Below, piece by piece: positions 1 to 11,532 of a DNA stretch of 64,000 nucleotides. The notes under the pieces are model-generated. The model saw only the letters and a list, made by a program, of their open reading frames with translations, was not told the origin of the DNA and did no database searches. The DNA comes from Chamaecrista fasciculata (Eukaryota; Streptophyta; Magnoliopsida; Fabales; Fabaceae). The DNA lies in assembly GCA_003254925.1 (NCBI GenBank), contig QANZ01029560.1, positions 76,797-140,796 on the forward strand, given 5' to 3'. The position numbers and the translations under genes were made by a program. The first letter of the stretch is position 1; each line of letters begins with the position of its first letter.

Positions 1-1315
1 CTCCTTCTTTCTTCTTCTCTCACTCTCTTTTTCTCACTCTCTACCCCACTTCCCTTTGCCCCATCCCCTTTACCCCTCCCCCTTTAAATAAGGGAGGATG
101 AGGCCAACCATAAATTCTTTTTAATCGTTCGGTTGAACGGTCAAAAAGAATTTGAAATTCGCGAATCATGCGGTGTCATGTGGCACTGCGTGATTTGCGG
201 ATTTCAATTTTTTTTTGGGATACTCGTATAACATCTGAGTATCCCAAAAAAAGTCAGTCAACCGACTGACGCGACTAACACAGCGTCAGTCGACAGGTGC
301 GTCCGAGTATCTCAAAAAAATTAAAAAAAAAAATTTCACCCGGTGCCACGTGGTACTGGGTGATTGGACCACGTGTAATGGGGTAATCGAACCATGTCCG
401 AGTGTCCTAAAAATCTAAATAGTTTTTTTTTTTTTCCTAAAAATCTAAGTACTTTATTTTTTTATATTATTTAAATAAAAAAAAAAAACCACTTTTGGGC
501 GGGTCATAGTTAGTACTTAGTTTTGTTGGGCTTTCGTCGGCAGAGAAATTAGCTGACCAGTCCTTCGGATTTTAAAAATTGCTCAAGTGGTGCCCAATTA
601 GCCAATGGGGCCCTTCCACGCAAGCCCAAATTTTGGGTTTCTATTTTGTTTTTCGTTTTTCCATTTTTCCTTCAAACCGCCTTCGTTCACCCCTTCACCT
701 TACCCTCTGGTTCGGACTCTCCATCATCATCCATTTGGAGAAAGAGGTGGTTTCAAAAACCCTAATTTTACCATCCAAAGCAAACGTCTTCTCTCATTCG
801 GTGAAATGTTTGTTGTATTCAGAATCACTTACATGTTGAGAAGAGTTTGATTCGACCTGCTCATGAATTCAAGTGCGAAGCTCTGTTGAATTCAACTATA
901 TTTTGTGTTTATGTAAGATTCTTTGCTGGTTTGATTATGTTTCTCTATTTTATATGTGCTCTATGTTTCGGATGCCTTATCTAGCTTTATGCCGCGAAAA
1001 TTAACCAACGAGGTGGGAAGTGAAATTAAGAGTTTTATTTCTGTTGTTTCCTTCGCCGCAAAATTGAGGGAAAATAACTTTATATCACTTGAGTTATTCG
1101 TGATTTCGCCTTTCTGGTTCCTCAAACTTTCGAGTAACTTGGATGTTTACATTCAACTCCCAAATATAAAATGTTATGACGTCCAAGTTTTGCTCCTGAT
1201 AGCTTATACTATTGTATCTTATTTTTGTGTTTGGTTTCTTGTTGCTTACCTCTTTAGCTTGGTGTTTGTTACGTAGGCTTTATCGAATTGATTGTTTCGT
1301 GGATAAAGACGTGAA
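1..1315. other. Upstream region of the first gene
   Basis: The first 480 bases are pyrimidine-rich and then hold short repeated motifs around GAGTATCCCAAAAAAA and a CACGTGG-type segment. They look like transposon debris, but I cannot name a family. From about 640 to 1315 the sequence is CT-rich and AT-rich, as expected for promoter and 5' untranslated sequence of the gene starting at 1316. A 5' UTR intron is possible but not proved. Small open frames here show no recognisable protein. Confidence 0.4.
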
Positions 1316-4172
1316 ATGGCTTTAGTAGCCCATCAACCGCAGGTACTTGGGATTATATTTACACCTTTAGTTTTGGCCTGAAGCCTCTTGTTGTATTGTA
1401 CTTGCATCCAATTTTCCACTACAATTAAATTTTATGCGTACTAAGGGTATGATTAGATGAGTTGCTAAATCATTGTGGATAGGAATGACAATGTCAGATT
1501 AAGATATAAAGTATAGTTCGTCTTTGTCATGGTGCTAGAATATTTTGCATGGATGCTTGCAAATAAACTGGTTAAGATAATTTTTTGTTGTAGAATTGCT
1601 GTATGAGGCAAAACATAGTTTGGTTCTAAAGCAAACTGTATATTCAGAACAGTAGGATACTATGATACATACTTGTCATGTTATCTGGCTACAATTTAAA
1701 AAATTCAATGAATTGTCAACTTTGGCTGTTAATTTCTTTTGCAAATGCTATGGCTAGTTTCTTTTATTTATGGCAATCCTTAAGATCAAGCTTTCACTGG
1801 AAGCTGAGGCTTTATACATCTTTACTCTCTCTATGTCTTGTCTGCCCCTATGTTTGATTAACCCTTTTGTCTAATTTTATCATGCTTTCTGTAGTTTCTA
1901 TAGAATCTTGATCTTGTTCTCTAGTCTTACGATAAGTCATATATGAACTTTATAGATGATTTTGTTTCTTATGGCCAGGGTTTCTATGCAACATTTTCCT
2001 CAAGGCGCTTTACATTGAGCAAAAGGTTGCAGTTGAAGCGGTGTTTAACGAAACACCACATGGTTGGACAAACTGACTGGCATTGCCTGTTAAAGTGGAA
2101 TAATTGTCCAAGGTGGAAATATGTTTGTTTCCTTCTCATGAGATTTTATGGTTGCAAGAGCTTCAAGAAGTTTTGCAACATGTTAATATTATGAAAAACT
2201 TGCCTTTAGAAGAATTACAATTCAACTCAACTTTAAGGAACCTCCATGAAGTAAAATAAAAGAACTAAAAAAAAATGACTGTTGTTGAAGTAATGAACTT
2301 GGCACCTCAATTTTCTTCTGCTTCTAGAATGAGAGTTTCTAGGCAAGAGGAACTCTATTTTTAGGGGGAAAATATTGTTATGCTTGCAAGAAATACTTAT
2401 ATAAATGGTTCAGTGGAGGCCTTCTCTTTGTTGTCATTATTATTACACTAATTTTTCTGCTTTCTAGCTTTATTATTTTTCCTCAGTTGCCTGTCATGGA
2501 GTTTGTATACAGGGAAACATGCATGAACTGGATTCAATATATGCAATCGTGTGCTTCTGCATCATGTAAAGGATTTCTTGTTTTCAGTGTAGGACCTCCT
2601 TGTATTATTGGATACACACATAAATCTTTGAGAATTTCAGCCTTCAAAGGCGGTGCACAAAATGATGAATCTGTAACCAGAACTAATGGATTGAAGGTAC
2701 CTAAGACCTCTGTTAGACTAGGAGAGAGTGGTGAACCCAAATCAGAATCTCCCAAAGTTCCTGATGCTCCACATTCTTATGCTTCTGAAACAAATGAGAG
2801 CCTTGCACTGTCACCAGCAATTCATAGGCTTTTCAAGAAATGGATAGCAATATTGCGTACAAAACCCTCAACTCAAAAAGAAGAGGAAATTTTGGGAGAA
2901 CCTCCTCCTGGGGATTCGCAGGAAACACTACAAGAGACGCAAAGCAAGAAAAGTGAGGTTTTGAAGCTGGCATGGCCTCATTTTCTGGCTCTTGACGTGA
3001 CAATAAGGATTCCTTTGTTAATATTGTAAGTATCATGATTTTTTTTATCTTCATGATACACTATCTGCCTCTCCCAAAATCACCTAAGTTCACTAAACTG
3101 GGTAGCTGGAAAGTAGGATGTGTGTGGATGCCTGATAGTATCTGCTTATGAGAGATCTGAAATTTCTTTTGTCGCTCCTAGTCATATATTTAATTTTATT
3201 ACGTGTGAACTTTGAAGTAAACTTTAGTTTATCAGGCTTCGTGGAGAAAAGGAAAAAAATGGAAAAAGAGATTGACATTCTGGATTTATTTTTTACTTGT
3301 AACTATATTTTTTGGTGACATCATCTTAACTACTGTCAACCCATCACTTACTTTTTACTTTGATTAAGTTACTAGTCGTAATGAATATAAGATTTCTCAG
3401 TTTATGATTTACAAATTTTGCTGTTCTCTTACAGCAGCAGGGCAATTTGTTTTCTCTTGTTTGTTTTATGGGGATTTTTTTCTCAATTTTTGAGACTAAT
3501 TTGAGGGCAGTCGTTGTTTTAAAACGTTTGCACTCTGAAATTAAATGGACATAATTCAGGCCAACAACTGTTGATATATTATGCAAGAAAATTTAAGTAT
3601 TTCCTCTTTTAACTCTTAGGATACTCGAAAGTTTACTTCACTGTTGCAATGTTGTCCAGCTTTTAAGCTCCATATACAATTACTATATCATTGATTGCAC
3701 AATAATGCTTTATGGCTTAAGCTTTTATACGTCCTCTGATTTATCTTTTATCTGCAGCCTTCCTCTCTACCTGGCTATTAATGTCATATATGGCATTGAG
3801 GTTTCAAAGGAATTAACTCCTTTATGGGTTTTGGGGCCAGTGATTGTGGCTCTATACATTAAGATCATCCAGAAACTCTGTGCACTGTATGTCTTCAGCT
3901 TCAACCAGACCATCAAAGTACTTAAGAATACGCCTGCTTACAGCATTCTGGCTTATAGATACGTCTTTCATGGGAAGCTCAAAGAAGACATCCGATCTCT
4001 TATTTTCTATCCTATACTGAGCATAAAAAATACAGATTACAAAGAGCTAAGGAGAAAAAAGTTGAAAGAATTGGAAGAAGGGCTAGTAGAGAAGTACCTC
4101 GATTTCGTGGAATCAATATGGCCTTATTATTGTCGGACTATAAGATTTTTGAAGAGGGCAAATCTCATTTAG
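1316..4172 (+). CDS. EMB2759-like predicted plastid membrane protein
   Basis: Exons that join in frame are 1316-1342, 1979-2112, 2588-3025 and 3758-4172, giving 337 aa from ATG 1316 (MALVAHQPQ). The N-terminus is basic and rich in Ser, Thr and Arg, as in plastid transit peptides. A low-complexity acidic and Ser/Pro-rich linker occupies roughly residues 75-160. A conserved part begins at SEVLKLAWPHFLALD. Two hydrophobic segments follow (IPLLIFLPLYLAINVIYG and LWVLGPVIVALYI), then a basic helical C-terminus ending KRANLI. The pattern resembles plant EMBRYO DEFECTIVE 2759 (Arabidopsis At5g63050, named from memory), an essential protein of unknown biochemistry. The donor after ATATT and the acceptor at 3757 restore Phe. 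A longer open frame over the third exon begins at 2487, but the acceptor at 2587 is the one that keeps phase with exon 2. The function is not known. Confidence is high that this is a gene, moderate for the name. Confidence 0.72.
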
Positions 4173-5543
4173 ATTTGTAAGTTTATTTAGTGTAGTCTTA
4201 GGAAAAGGAAGAAAGGATTTGAAAGCGCACGATCTATTTTGTGTTGTTGGAGAATTTTCAATAGAGCTGGGTCAATGCCCTTTTGTTCTTGGGTCATGGT
4301 GTTTGAGCTAAGTTCCTGATTTCCTGTCACCTTCCCAACGTTGTTTGTTATTCTTTGACGAGGTTGACAGCTTCATGTCATCGAATGGCTGCTTATGTTC
4401 CGAGATGAATAGGTGATACTATTGGATTGATTCCATTTATAGTCTGGCATGGATAGTTTTCATCCTCATCTCTCTCCATTCTTAGTCCGACAACAATCAG
4501 TCCTGGGAGGATCTTGCTTGTTTCGGGCGATATAACAAAAGATGGAAACAGAAAAGGCTTAGTAGTTAGTATTGTTGCTAGTGTACTTGTCTCACTTTGT
4601 TGTTGACAACTAGAATGGCATGAAAGGTGATTTCCAATTTTCCATTTGGAAACATTTTGTTATGATCCCATTCATTGTACTAATTATTTAAAGTAAACCA
4701 AATCAGGAAGAGTGTATTATTCGTTCTCTGAAGTATTATCTGTTGGGTCTCAAGTTCTTCATAATGTGCAAGTGAAAAAAAAATAGGGAGGAAACAACAA
4801 ATGTTTACTTGGAAGGGCTAGAGAAAGAAGAAAGAAGCCGACATGAATAAGTTATATCCTCTGATGTTTACTGGATTCCTACATCGCATGCTTTGGCAAC
4901 GTGAATTCTGTCACCTAAAAAAAAATCCAGGAAAATCAAGTAATATGTCTTAATTTTTGTTAAAATAGAGATAACTTTTTCCTAAAGTATCTTTAGTATG
5001 GTATGAATACGCTCATGTATATTGTCGATTTCAAAGTAGGTGTATAGAGGGGGTAGAAAGTTTATGAAAAATTAACTAATTATGTAGATACTGAGAATGA
5101 GATTTATTCAGGGGAAAACTTTTCCATGAAACAAATCAGAGTAAATTAATAATTTAATCATTAAAAAATTATTAAATTAATAATTTTGTATTTAAGCGAT
5201 TGAGATATATAATTTAATTAATTTCTTTTTATAAATTAACAAATATATTGTTTAATTCTTCACAAGATTAATAAGTATATTGACAAATATATTATTAGTT
5301 TTTAAAAGACTAAATTATATATTTTAAAATTTTCTTAAAAAACTAACTAATAAAAATTATTAGTTTACTCAAAAAATTATTACAGCCATAGAAGTAGTAA
5401 TAAATTGGGAAGAAGTCAGGCAAAAAAAAATGGGAAGAAGAAAAATCCTGGCTAAGGCCTTAGTCTTAGAAGGGAAAAATATCCAGACCAAAAAAATAAA
5501 AATGGGAAAAATATCGGGTTTGGGAGAAGAAAACAAAAGAATT
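4173..5543. other. Intergenic, no gene seen
   Basis: This is the 3' flank of the EMB2759-like gene. It probably includes its 3' UTR to about 4700, followed by AT-rich sequence. No coding exon, RNA gene or clear repeat is visible. The last ten bases (5534-5543) form the left target-site duplication of the element that follows. Confidence 0.5.
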
Positions 5544-5978
5544 GAGTAAAATAACTTTCCAGTCCCTGATTTATGCACTCGCTGACAAATAGGTCCCTCA
5601 ATTTTACCCATTGTACTAGCCGGTCCCCGAATTTTGCAAACGCTGCACTAATTGGTCCCTCCGTCATATTGGCGTTACAAAAATGCTGACGTGGCCATAA
5701 CGGACGCTGATGTGTCCCGTTATGCGCTGACGTGTCCCGTTATCGCCACGTCAGATCCCGTTATATTCCAAAAAAAAAAAAACTGCCACGTCATAAAATA
5801 GTGACACATAAGCATTTTCTCATTGCACTTATAGGTCCTTGACCCATTTTTATTCCATTATTCTTAATTCCCCCTCTTTTTTATCATCTTCATTCGTTTT
5901 AGTCCCAAATCCTCAAAATAAAATTGTAAAGTGTCCCAAAACTCTTTCAAACATTTCAATTTAGTCCTTAAAAATATT

Positions 5979-6219
5979 AAAAACCCTAAACCCTAAACCT
6001 TAAAACCCCAAACCCTAAACCCTAAAAAAAAGTCTAAGTTCAACAATTAGGTTCTTGACCCATTTTTATACCATTATTCTCAATTCCCCTTTTTTTCATC
6101 ATTTTCATTCATTTTAGTCCAAAATCCTCAAAATAAAATTGTAAAGTGTCCCAAAACTCTTTCAAAGATTATAATTTAGTCCTTAAAAATATTAAAAACT
6201 TTAAACCCTAAACCCTAAA
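5979..6219. repeat. Interstitial telomere-like CCCTAAA blocks in left arm
   Basis: Short runs of CCCTAAA and variants occur at about 5979-6026 and 6202-6219. They are mirrored as TTTAGGG near 7070-7100 and 7270-7322 in the right arm. They belong to the element's arms. They are too short and degenerate to be a true telomere. Confidence 0.6.
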
Positions 6220-6558
6220 ATTGTAAAGTGTCCCAAAACTCTTTCAAAGATTCTAATTTAGGCCAAAGTTCTATTTTGGTCCCTCAAGTTTACTCAAAGT
6301 TTCATTTTAATCCCTCAAGTTTTCAAAAATTGTTTTACATTCCTCAAAAGTTCTAATTTTTTTTTAAATTAAAGTCTTTTCTTTTTATCATAGGACCAAA
6401 ATATAAGAAAAAATAATAACTTAGGATTTAAAACAATTTTGCCCAAAACACAAAAAAGAAAAACCCACACGAATCAACCCTTCTTCTTCTTCCATGGCGG
6501 CACTTTCTTCTCCTTCTTCCCTCACTGCCGCCGATGGATCTTCAAATCACCACACCTC

Positions 6559-6742
6559 AAGCAAATCGTTTTGAGAGATGATGCTGCAACACCAGGTCCA
6601 ATGGCCTCCGTCGTAGCTCCATCGGTGATTCCCCGGAGACGCTTCACGGATAATTCCTCTATAGCGGCGCAGTTATTGAGCACGGCGTTCATGCCCGAAT
6701 CCGTGAGAAAGAAAGAGGTGTGGTGATTTGAAGAAGAAGAAA
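6559..6742 (-). pseudogene. Captured fragment of a VFB/SKIP2-type F-box LRR gene
   Basis: Read on the minus strand, the unpaired centre of the Mutator-like element translates as LTDSGMNAVLNNCAAIEELS, then VKRLRGITDGA and IGPGVAASSLKTICL. This matches the conserved LRR part of plant F-box proteins of the VIER F-BOX/SKIP2 group, where the phrase LSVKRLRGITD...IGPGVAASSLKTICLKEL is characteristic. Only about 50 codons are present, out of roughly 500 in the family. There is no F-box. The fragment stops exactly at the arm boundaries and lies in an 81-codon open frame (6522-6767) that runs into arm sequence on both sides, giving a chimeric ORF. A short duplication of GAGGTGTGGTGATTTGAAG (6716-6734 and 6743-6761) marks one junction. 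It is a captured fragment, not a working gene. Confidence 0.75.
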
Positions 6743-8042
6743 GAGGTGTGGTGATTTGAAGATCCATCGGCGGCAGTGAGGGAAGAAGGAGAAGAAAGTG
6801 CCGCCATGGAAGAAGAAGAATGGTTGATTCGTGTGGGTTTTTCTTTTTTGTGTTTTGGGCAAAATTGTTTTAAATCCTAAGTTATTATTTTTTTTTATAT
6901 TTTGGTCCTATGATAAAAAGAAAGGACTTTAATTTAAAAAAAATTAGAACTTTTGAGGAATGTAAAACAATTTTTGAAAACTTGAGGGATTAAAATGAAA
7001 CTTTGAGTAAACTTGAGGGACCAAACTAGAACTTTGGCCTAAATTAGAATCTTTGAAAGAGTTTTGGGACACTTTACAATTTTAGGGTTTAGGGTTTAAA
7101 GTTTTTAATATTTTTAAGGACTAAATTAGAATCTTTGAAAGAGTTTTGGGACACTTTACAATTTTATTTTGAGGATTTTGGACTAAAATGAATGAAAATG
7201 ATGAAAAAAATGGGGAATTGAGAATAATGGTATAAAAATGGGTCAAGAACCTAATTGTTGAACTTTGACTTTTTTTTAGGGTTTAGGGTTTGGGGTTTTA
7301 AGGTTTAGGGTTTAGGGTTTTTAATATTTTTAAGGACTAAATTGAAATGTTTGAAAGAGTTTTGGGACACTTTACAATTTTATTTTGAGGATTTGGGACT
7401 AAAACGAATGAAGATGATAAAAAAGAGGGGGAATTAAGAATAATGGAATAAAAATGGGTCAAGGACCTATAAGTGCAATGAGAAAATGCTTATGTGTCAC
7501 TATTTTATGACGTGGCAGCTTTTTTTTTTTGGAATATAACGGGACACGTCAGCGCATAACGGGACACATCAGCGTCCGTTATGGCCACGTCAGCATTTTT
7601 GTAACGCCAATATGACGGAGGGACCAATTAGTGCAGCGTTTGCAAAATTCGGGGTCCGGCTAGTACAATGGGTAAAATTCAGGGACCTATCTGTCAGCGA
7701 GTGTATAAATCAGGGACCGGAAAGTTATTTTACTCCACAAGAATTGGCCAGGCGAGGACTAGTGACTACAGTCCAAAACCTTAACACCAGCTTGGCTCGT
7801 GAGCATATGAGCAGTGTGAAATCTAAAATACTCTCATTTTGTCTCAGACCTACACACCTTCTCCGAGTTTCACAACTCGTTCCGATTCTTCCCCAAGAAT
7901 TTTTCACAAAGCTATTCGTCAATAATCAGATATACCCCAAGCCAAGTAAATTGGCGGCGGTATTTGGGAATTTTTCAAGATGAATTCGTTGTGTGATTTG
8001 AGTCAGAGCTAGTCTTTATTTCATGCTGTTCTTCCTTCAGAT

Positions 8043-11000
8043 ATGGCTACGAAGTACTCCTCATTTTCTTGCCTAACACCTTCTCTTTCTTCTCCTTTTC
8101 AACGCAGGAGAAGTGCCCAGGTGCGTTCAACTCCTGTTTGGCTACTCAGAAATCGTATGCTTTGCTGAGAAAATTGATGTTTTCTTTTACATGACCCTAC
8201 TTACTTACGTTAAATTTGCTCCTTGTTGGTAAAATTAAGGGAAAAAAAATGTTATCTAGCATAAATTGAAAGAATGTACATGTGACCTAATTTGTTTGGT
8301 TGACGTTCGGTTGATTAGGATTTTCACGTGAAATTATTTTCATATGAGGAAAGCGATATAAGTTGTAAGGACTAATACTGCTTCCTAATGACTTCATTAT
8401 ATTCTAGAGAACCTAGACTAATCTCAATATCATAAACAATTATGTCTAAGTGTATATGGGCAGAATATGTGTGTATAGTCGTTAAAAAGGGAGAAGGTAA
8501 GAGTGATAGTTTCACTTTCTTAATGACCCAAGTGTTAGTTGCTTGATTTGAATCATCCTTCTAGTTCTGCACTTAATGGATACTGTAGAATATTTCTTCA
8601 TCGGTAAGGAAGAGAATAATTGGAGCTCTTTAAATAACCATAGTTGAATGGATTAAGACGTCATTTATAAAAAAAGTGAGTATAGTTTTGATATGTTCTA
8701 TCTCAGTTTAGGTTAGATAGAGAATGCATTTGAAGAAAAATGTTCTTTTTTTATCTTTTTCTAGCTCTTTGGCATTGTGAAAGCGTATTCTCCCATTGAT
8801 TGGTGCTAAAAACTTCAGTAGCCTTGTGATCCCAATCAAGGTTATTTGAGCAATTAAATCTGTTCTATATATTAGGAAGAATAAAGAAATAAAATAGACC
8901 GAGGATGCATGTAAAATGAGGACCTTGATGTCTTTGGTTTGCTTTATTTCATGGGTAGTACTTAACAATGATGCATATGAGCTTCAAGATCATCGTTGTT
9001 ATCAATGTTCAATGGCTTATTGAATTATCAGTTTGTTATGTTACAGATCCATGAACTTATTTATTAATTTTTATGCTAACTGGTGAAGATAGATATACAA
9101 ACAAGAGATCCTTCCAATTTTTAACCGTTCTTTGGGAAATCTCTAGATGTTTAATCTACCAATCAAGCAATTTGTGACTTTCTCTTATTCTCTCTACTGG
9201 AAAAAATCTATCTCTTTCACTTTTATGATCTATTTTCCCTTTAATTTTCAGTTGAGTTTATCACAAAGGTTGTTTGACAACCAGCAAAATAGTGCTCTGC
9301 AGCAAATATACTCTAAAGGTAGCTTGCTTAAATGTTGGGCATTTGCTATAGTTCTAAATTCTCTCTCAAGTCATCCTTTTGACATAGAAAGTTTTATCTG
9401 ATTGGTCTCTAATGAATTTCTTGATCAAAACTATTAGCTGTTTAAATTAAGAAATATTTTATACATATTCCTCTGGACATTGGTATCCTCGGTTAATATT
9501 CTTTTGTTTGTGAATTGGTTTTCTGGTCAGACAAATCATCCCAGTTTATACATGGAATGATGAGGTTAAAAGGAAGATTCCAGAAGCAGCAGAATGTTCT
9601 TTTTGTTGTCTCTGAGGATCAGTCTCAATATAGTAGTGAACTTGAAGAAGACGATTTAGTGCCAGAAAACTATGATACAAATACTGAAGAAACCTCTCTT
9701 CCTAGCAATTTGTCTTTCCATTTATCAGGGAATGATGGAAAGCCAGGGTTTATCTCATTTTATAACCGTTCATATCGAAGAGACAGTGAGATCCTTAAGT
9801 CAAATGCTTCAGAGAGGCGTCAAAATGGCATTCTGTGGTTTATGGGCCCTACTATCCTTGTTGCTTCTTTCATTTTTCCTTCACTCTATCTCCGTAGAAT
9901 ACTTTCTGTCATTTTTGAGGATTCTTTGTTGACAGGTGAGTAATTTTTCTTTAGAAAAAAAGAGTTTGTGAGTTTTTCCCTTCAGTTGCATTTTGTCATT
10001 GATTGATTTGTCTGTAATATTATAATTTAATATTTATGGGAGGTGGAATCTTGCATTTGGATGCGATTTACAGCACCCTCTCCTTGAATCATTAGGGGAA
10101 ACAGGGGCCACCTGATGAAAAAAGGTGGGGGGTTGATTCTGTTTGATGCTGATAGTAAGGGATAATTGGGAAAACAGTCCGGATTTCATAATTTGAATAT
10201 GATATTAATTGGGTGGTTTGGATATATTTGTTTCTTAACAAAACGGCAGCAACAATCATTGGATGACTGGACAGAAATGAAAACATTATGGATGATGAAA
10301 CTTTGCAATTTCAACAATAATAATACTCAATAAAAGGTTTGCGAAGTTTGAAATTGATTTGTTACTTTAAGATATTTTCTATCTCAATAAGAGTGACAGG
10401 AAAGAGGGAGTTGGTAGTTAGTGTAATTCTTGTAAAATATGTTCTATGATGTTGGCAGCTGTGAGCTGACCTGTCCTTAAACATGTAGAATGGTCAATTG
10501 CTTGCTTTTAATTGTCTTTCTTTCTAGCTCTGACATCTGCTTCCTTGTCTGCAATCTGACCTACACTCCATTCTTCATCACCAGATTTCCTCATATTATT
10601 CTTCACAGAAGCAATTTTCTATTGTGGTGTTGCGGTATTTCTTCTTTTACTAGACCATTTGAGGAGGCCAATGCAACTTGATACCGCTGCAAACAATAGT
10701 GACTTCAAGAATCCTCAATTGGCTCAACGAATTTCTTCTGTTGCTACTCTAGTGCTTAGTCTTATTATTCCTATGGTCACAATGGGTTTGGTCTGGCCGT
10801 GGACAGGCCCTGCAGCTTCTGCAACTCTTGCTCCATACTTGGTTGGTATAGTAGTACAATTTGCATTTGAGCAGTATGCAAGATATCGGAAGTCACCTTC
10901 GTGGTCTGCTATTCCATTTATCTTTCAGGCAAGGGCATTTCTAAACCCCTTCTGTCTAACTTCTGATATTGTCTGTTTGGTAAGGTGCAGATCAAATCAA

Positions 11001-11532
11001 CACTTAGATCTGATGGATTGATCATATATTTTGATTTTTAAGTTTCTTGAAACAATTTTCACTAGGTGCCTACTAGTCACCACTATCCTGGAGTGGTGTT
11101 GGTAAGCACCACTTTGGGTAATTGCTTGTTATAACAAAATAACTGCGCATATAAATATGATTATAAAATTTTGAAGAGTAGTTTTTTTCACTATAGTTCT
11201 ATGTCACTTCTATGTCAGATTTTCCAAATACTAAAGCGGTTAAATTTCAAATATATTTACTTGTGACCTTTCTCACCTGGTTATTCATATTAATGAACTT
11301 TTTTTTTTATTGACAGGTATATAGACTGCACCAACTAAATAGAGCAGCACAATTGGTGACAGCTCTCTCATTTACTGTTAGAGGAGCTGAAATGACCTCA
11401 CAAAACATGGCTATAAACAACTCTTTGGGAACTCTCTTAAATGTACTACAATTCCTTGGTGTTATTTGCATCTGGTCTCTCTCAAGCTATCTCATGAGGT
11501 TTCTACCTTCTGTTTCTGCAACAATAGAATGA
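8043..11532 (+). CDS. Predicted plastid multi-pass membrane protein, unknown function
   Basis: Exons 8043-8120, 9252-9318, 9531-9935, 10585-10928 and 11317-11532 join in frame to 369 aa. Translation starts MATKYSSFSCLTPSLSSPF, a Ser-rich start typical of plastid transit peptides. A charged, acidic region follows (ELEEDDLVPENYDTNTEE). Then come about five hydrophobic spans: near ILWFMGPTILVASFIFPSLY, FLILFFTEAIFYCGVAVFLL, LVLSLIIPMVTMGLVWPW, LAPYLVGIVVQFAFEQ and LLNVLQFLGVICIWSLSSYL. The motif VYRLHQLNRAAQLVTALSF opens the last exon. Intron 4 has a GC donor (CAG/GCAAGG, 10929); a GT donor 51 bases downstream would also keep frame. I recall a related gene next to EMB2759 in Arabidopsis (At5g63040), so the pair may be conserved neighbours, but this is from memory. 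No enzymatic motif is visible. The Mutator-like element ends 307 bp upstream of the ATG. Confidence 0.75.

Larger units (their letters stand above)
5544..7735. mobile_element. Foldback Mutator-like element with captured F-box gene fragment
   Basis: Two near-identical arms in inverted orientation, 5544-6558 and 6743-7735 (about 1 kb each), flank a 184-bp centre. The ends are GAGTAAAATAACTTTCC and its complement. They are flanked by CAAAAGAATT (5534-5543) and CACAAGAATT (7736-7745), a 10-bp direct repeat with one mismatch. Long terminal inverted repeats plus a 9-11 bp target duplication are the hallmark of plant Mutator-like elements. No transposase is present, so the element is non-autonomous. 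The arms contain phrases typical of plant foldback repeats (GGTCCCTC, ACGTGGC) and blocks of CCCTAAA. The arms differ at only a few percent of positions by eye, which suggests a fairly recent insertion. The open frames in the arms are repeat-derived, not genes. Confidence 0.8.

Noticed and set aside
2487-2587. Extended exon 3 of the EMB2759-like gene starting at 2487
   Set aside because: It would put exon 2 out of phase. The acceptor at 2587 joins exon 2 to SVGPPC in frame, and the first part of the longer frame is probably intron.
5979-6026. A true telomere or chromosome end
   Set aside because: Only a few degenerate CCCTAAA units, mirrored in the other arm of a transposon, with normal genes on both sides.
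7612-7983. A 123-codon open frame (MTEGPISAAFAKFG...) as a gene
   Set aside because: It starts in the terminal inverted repeat of the Mutator-like element, and its mirror image occurs at 5452-5667. It is a property of the repeat, not a protein gene.
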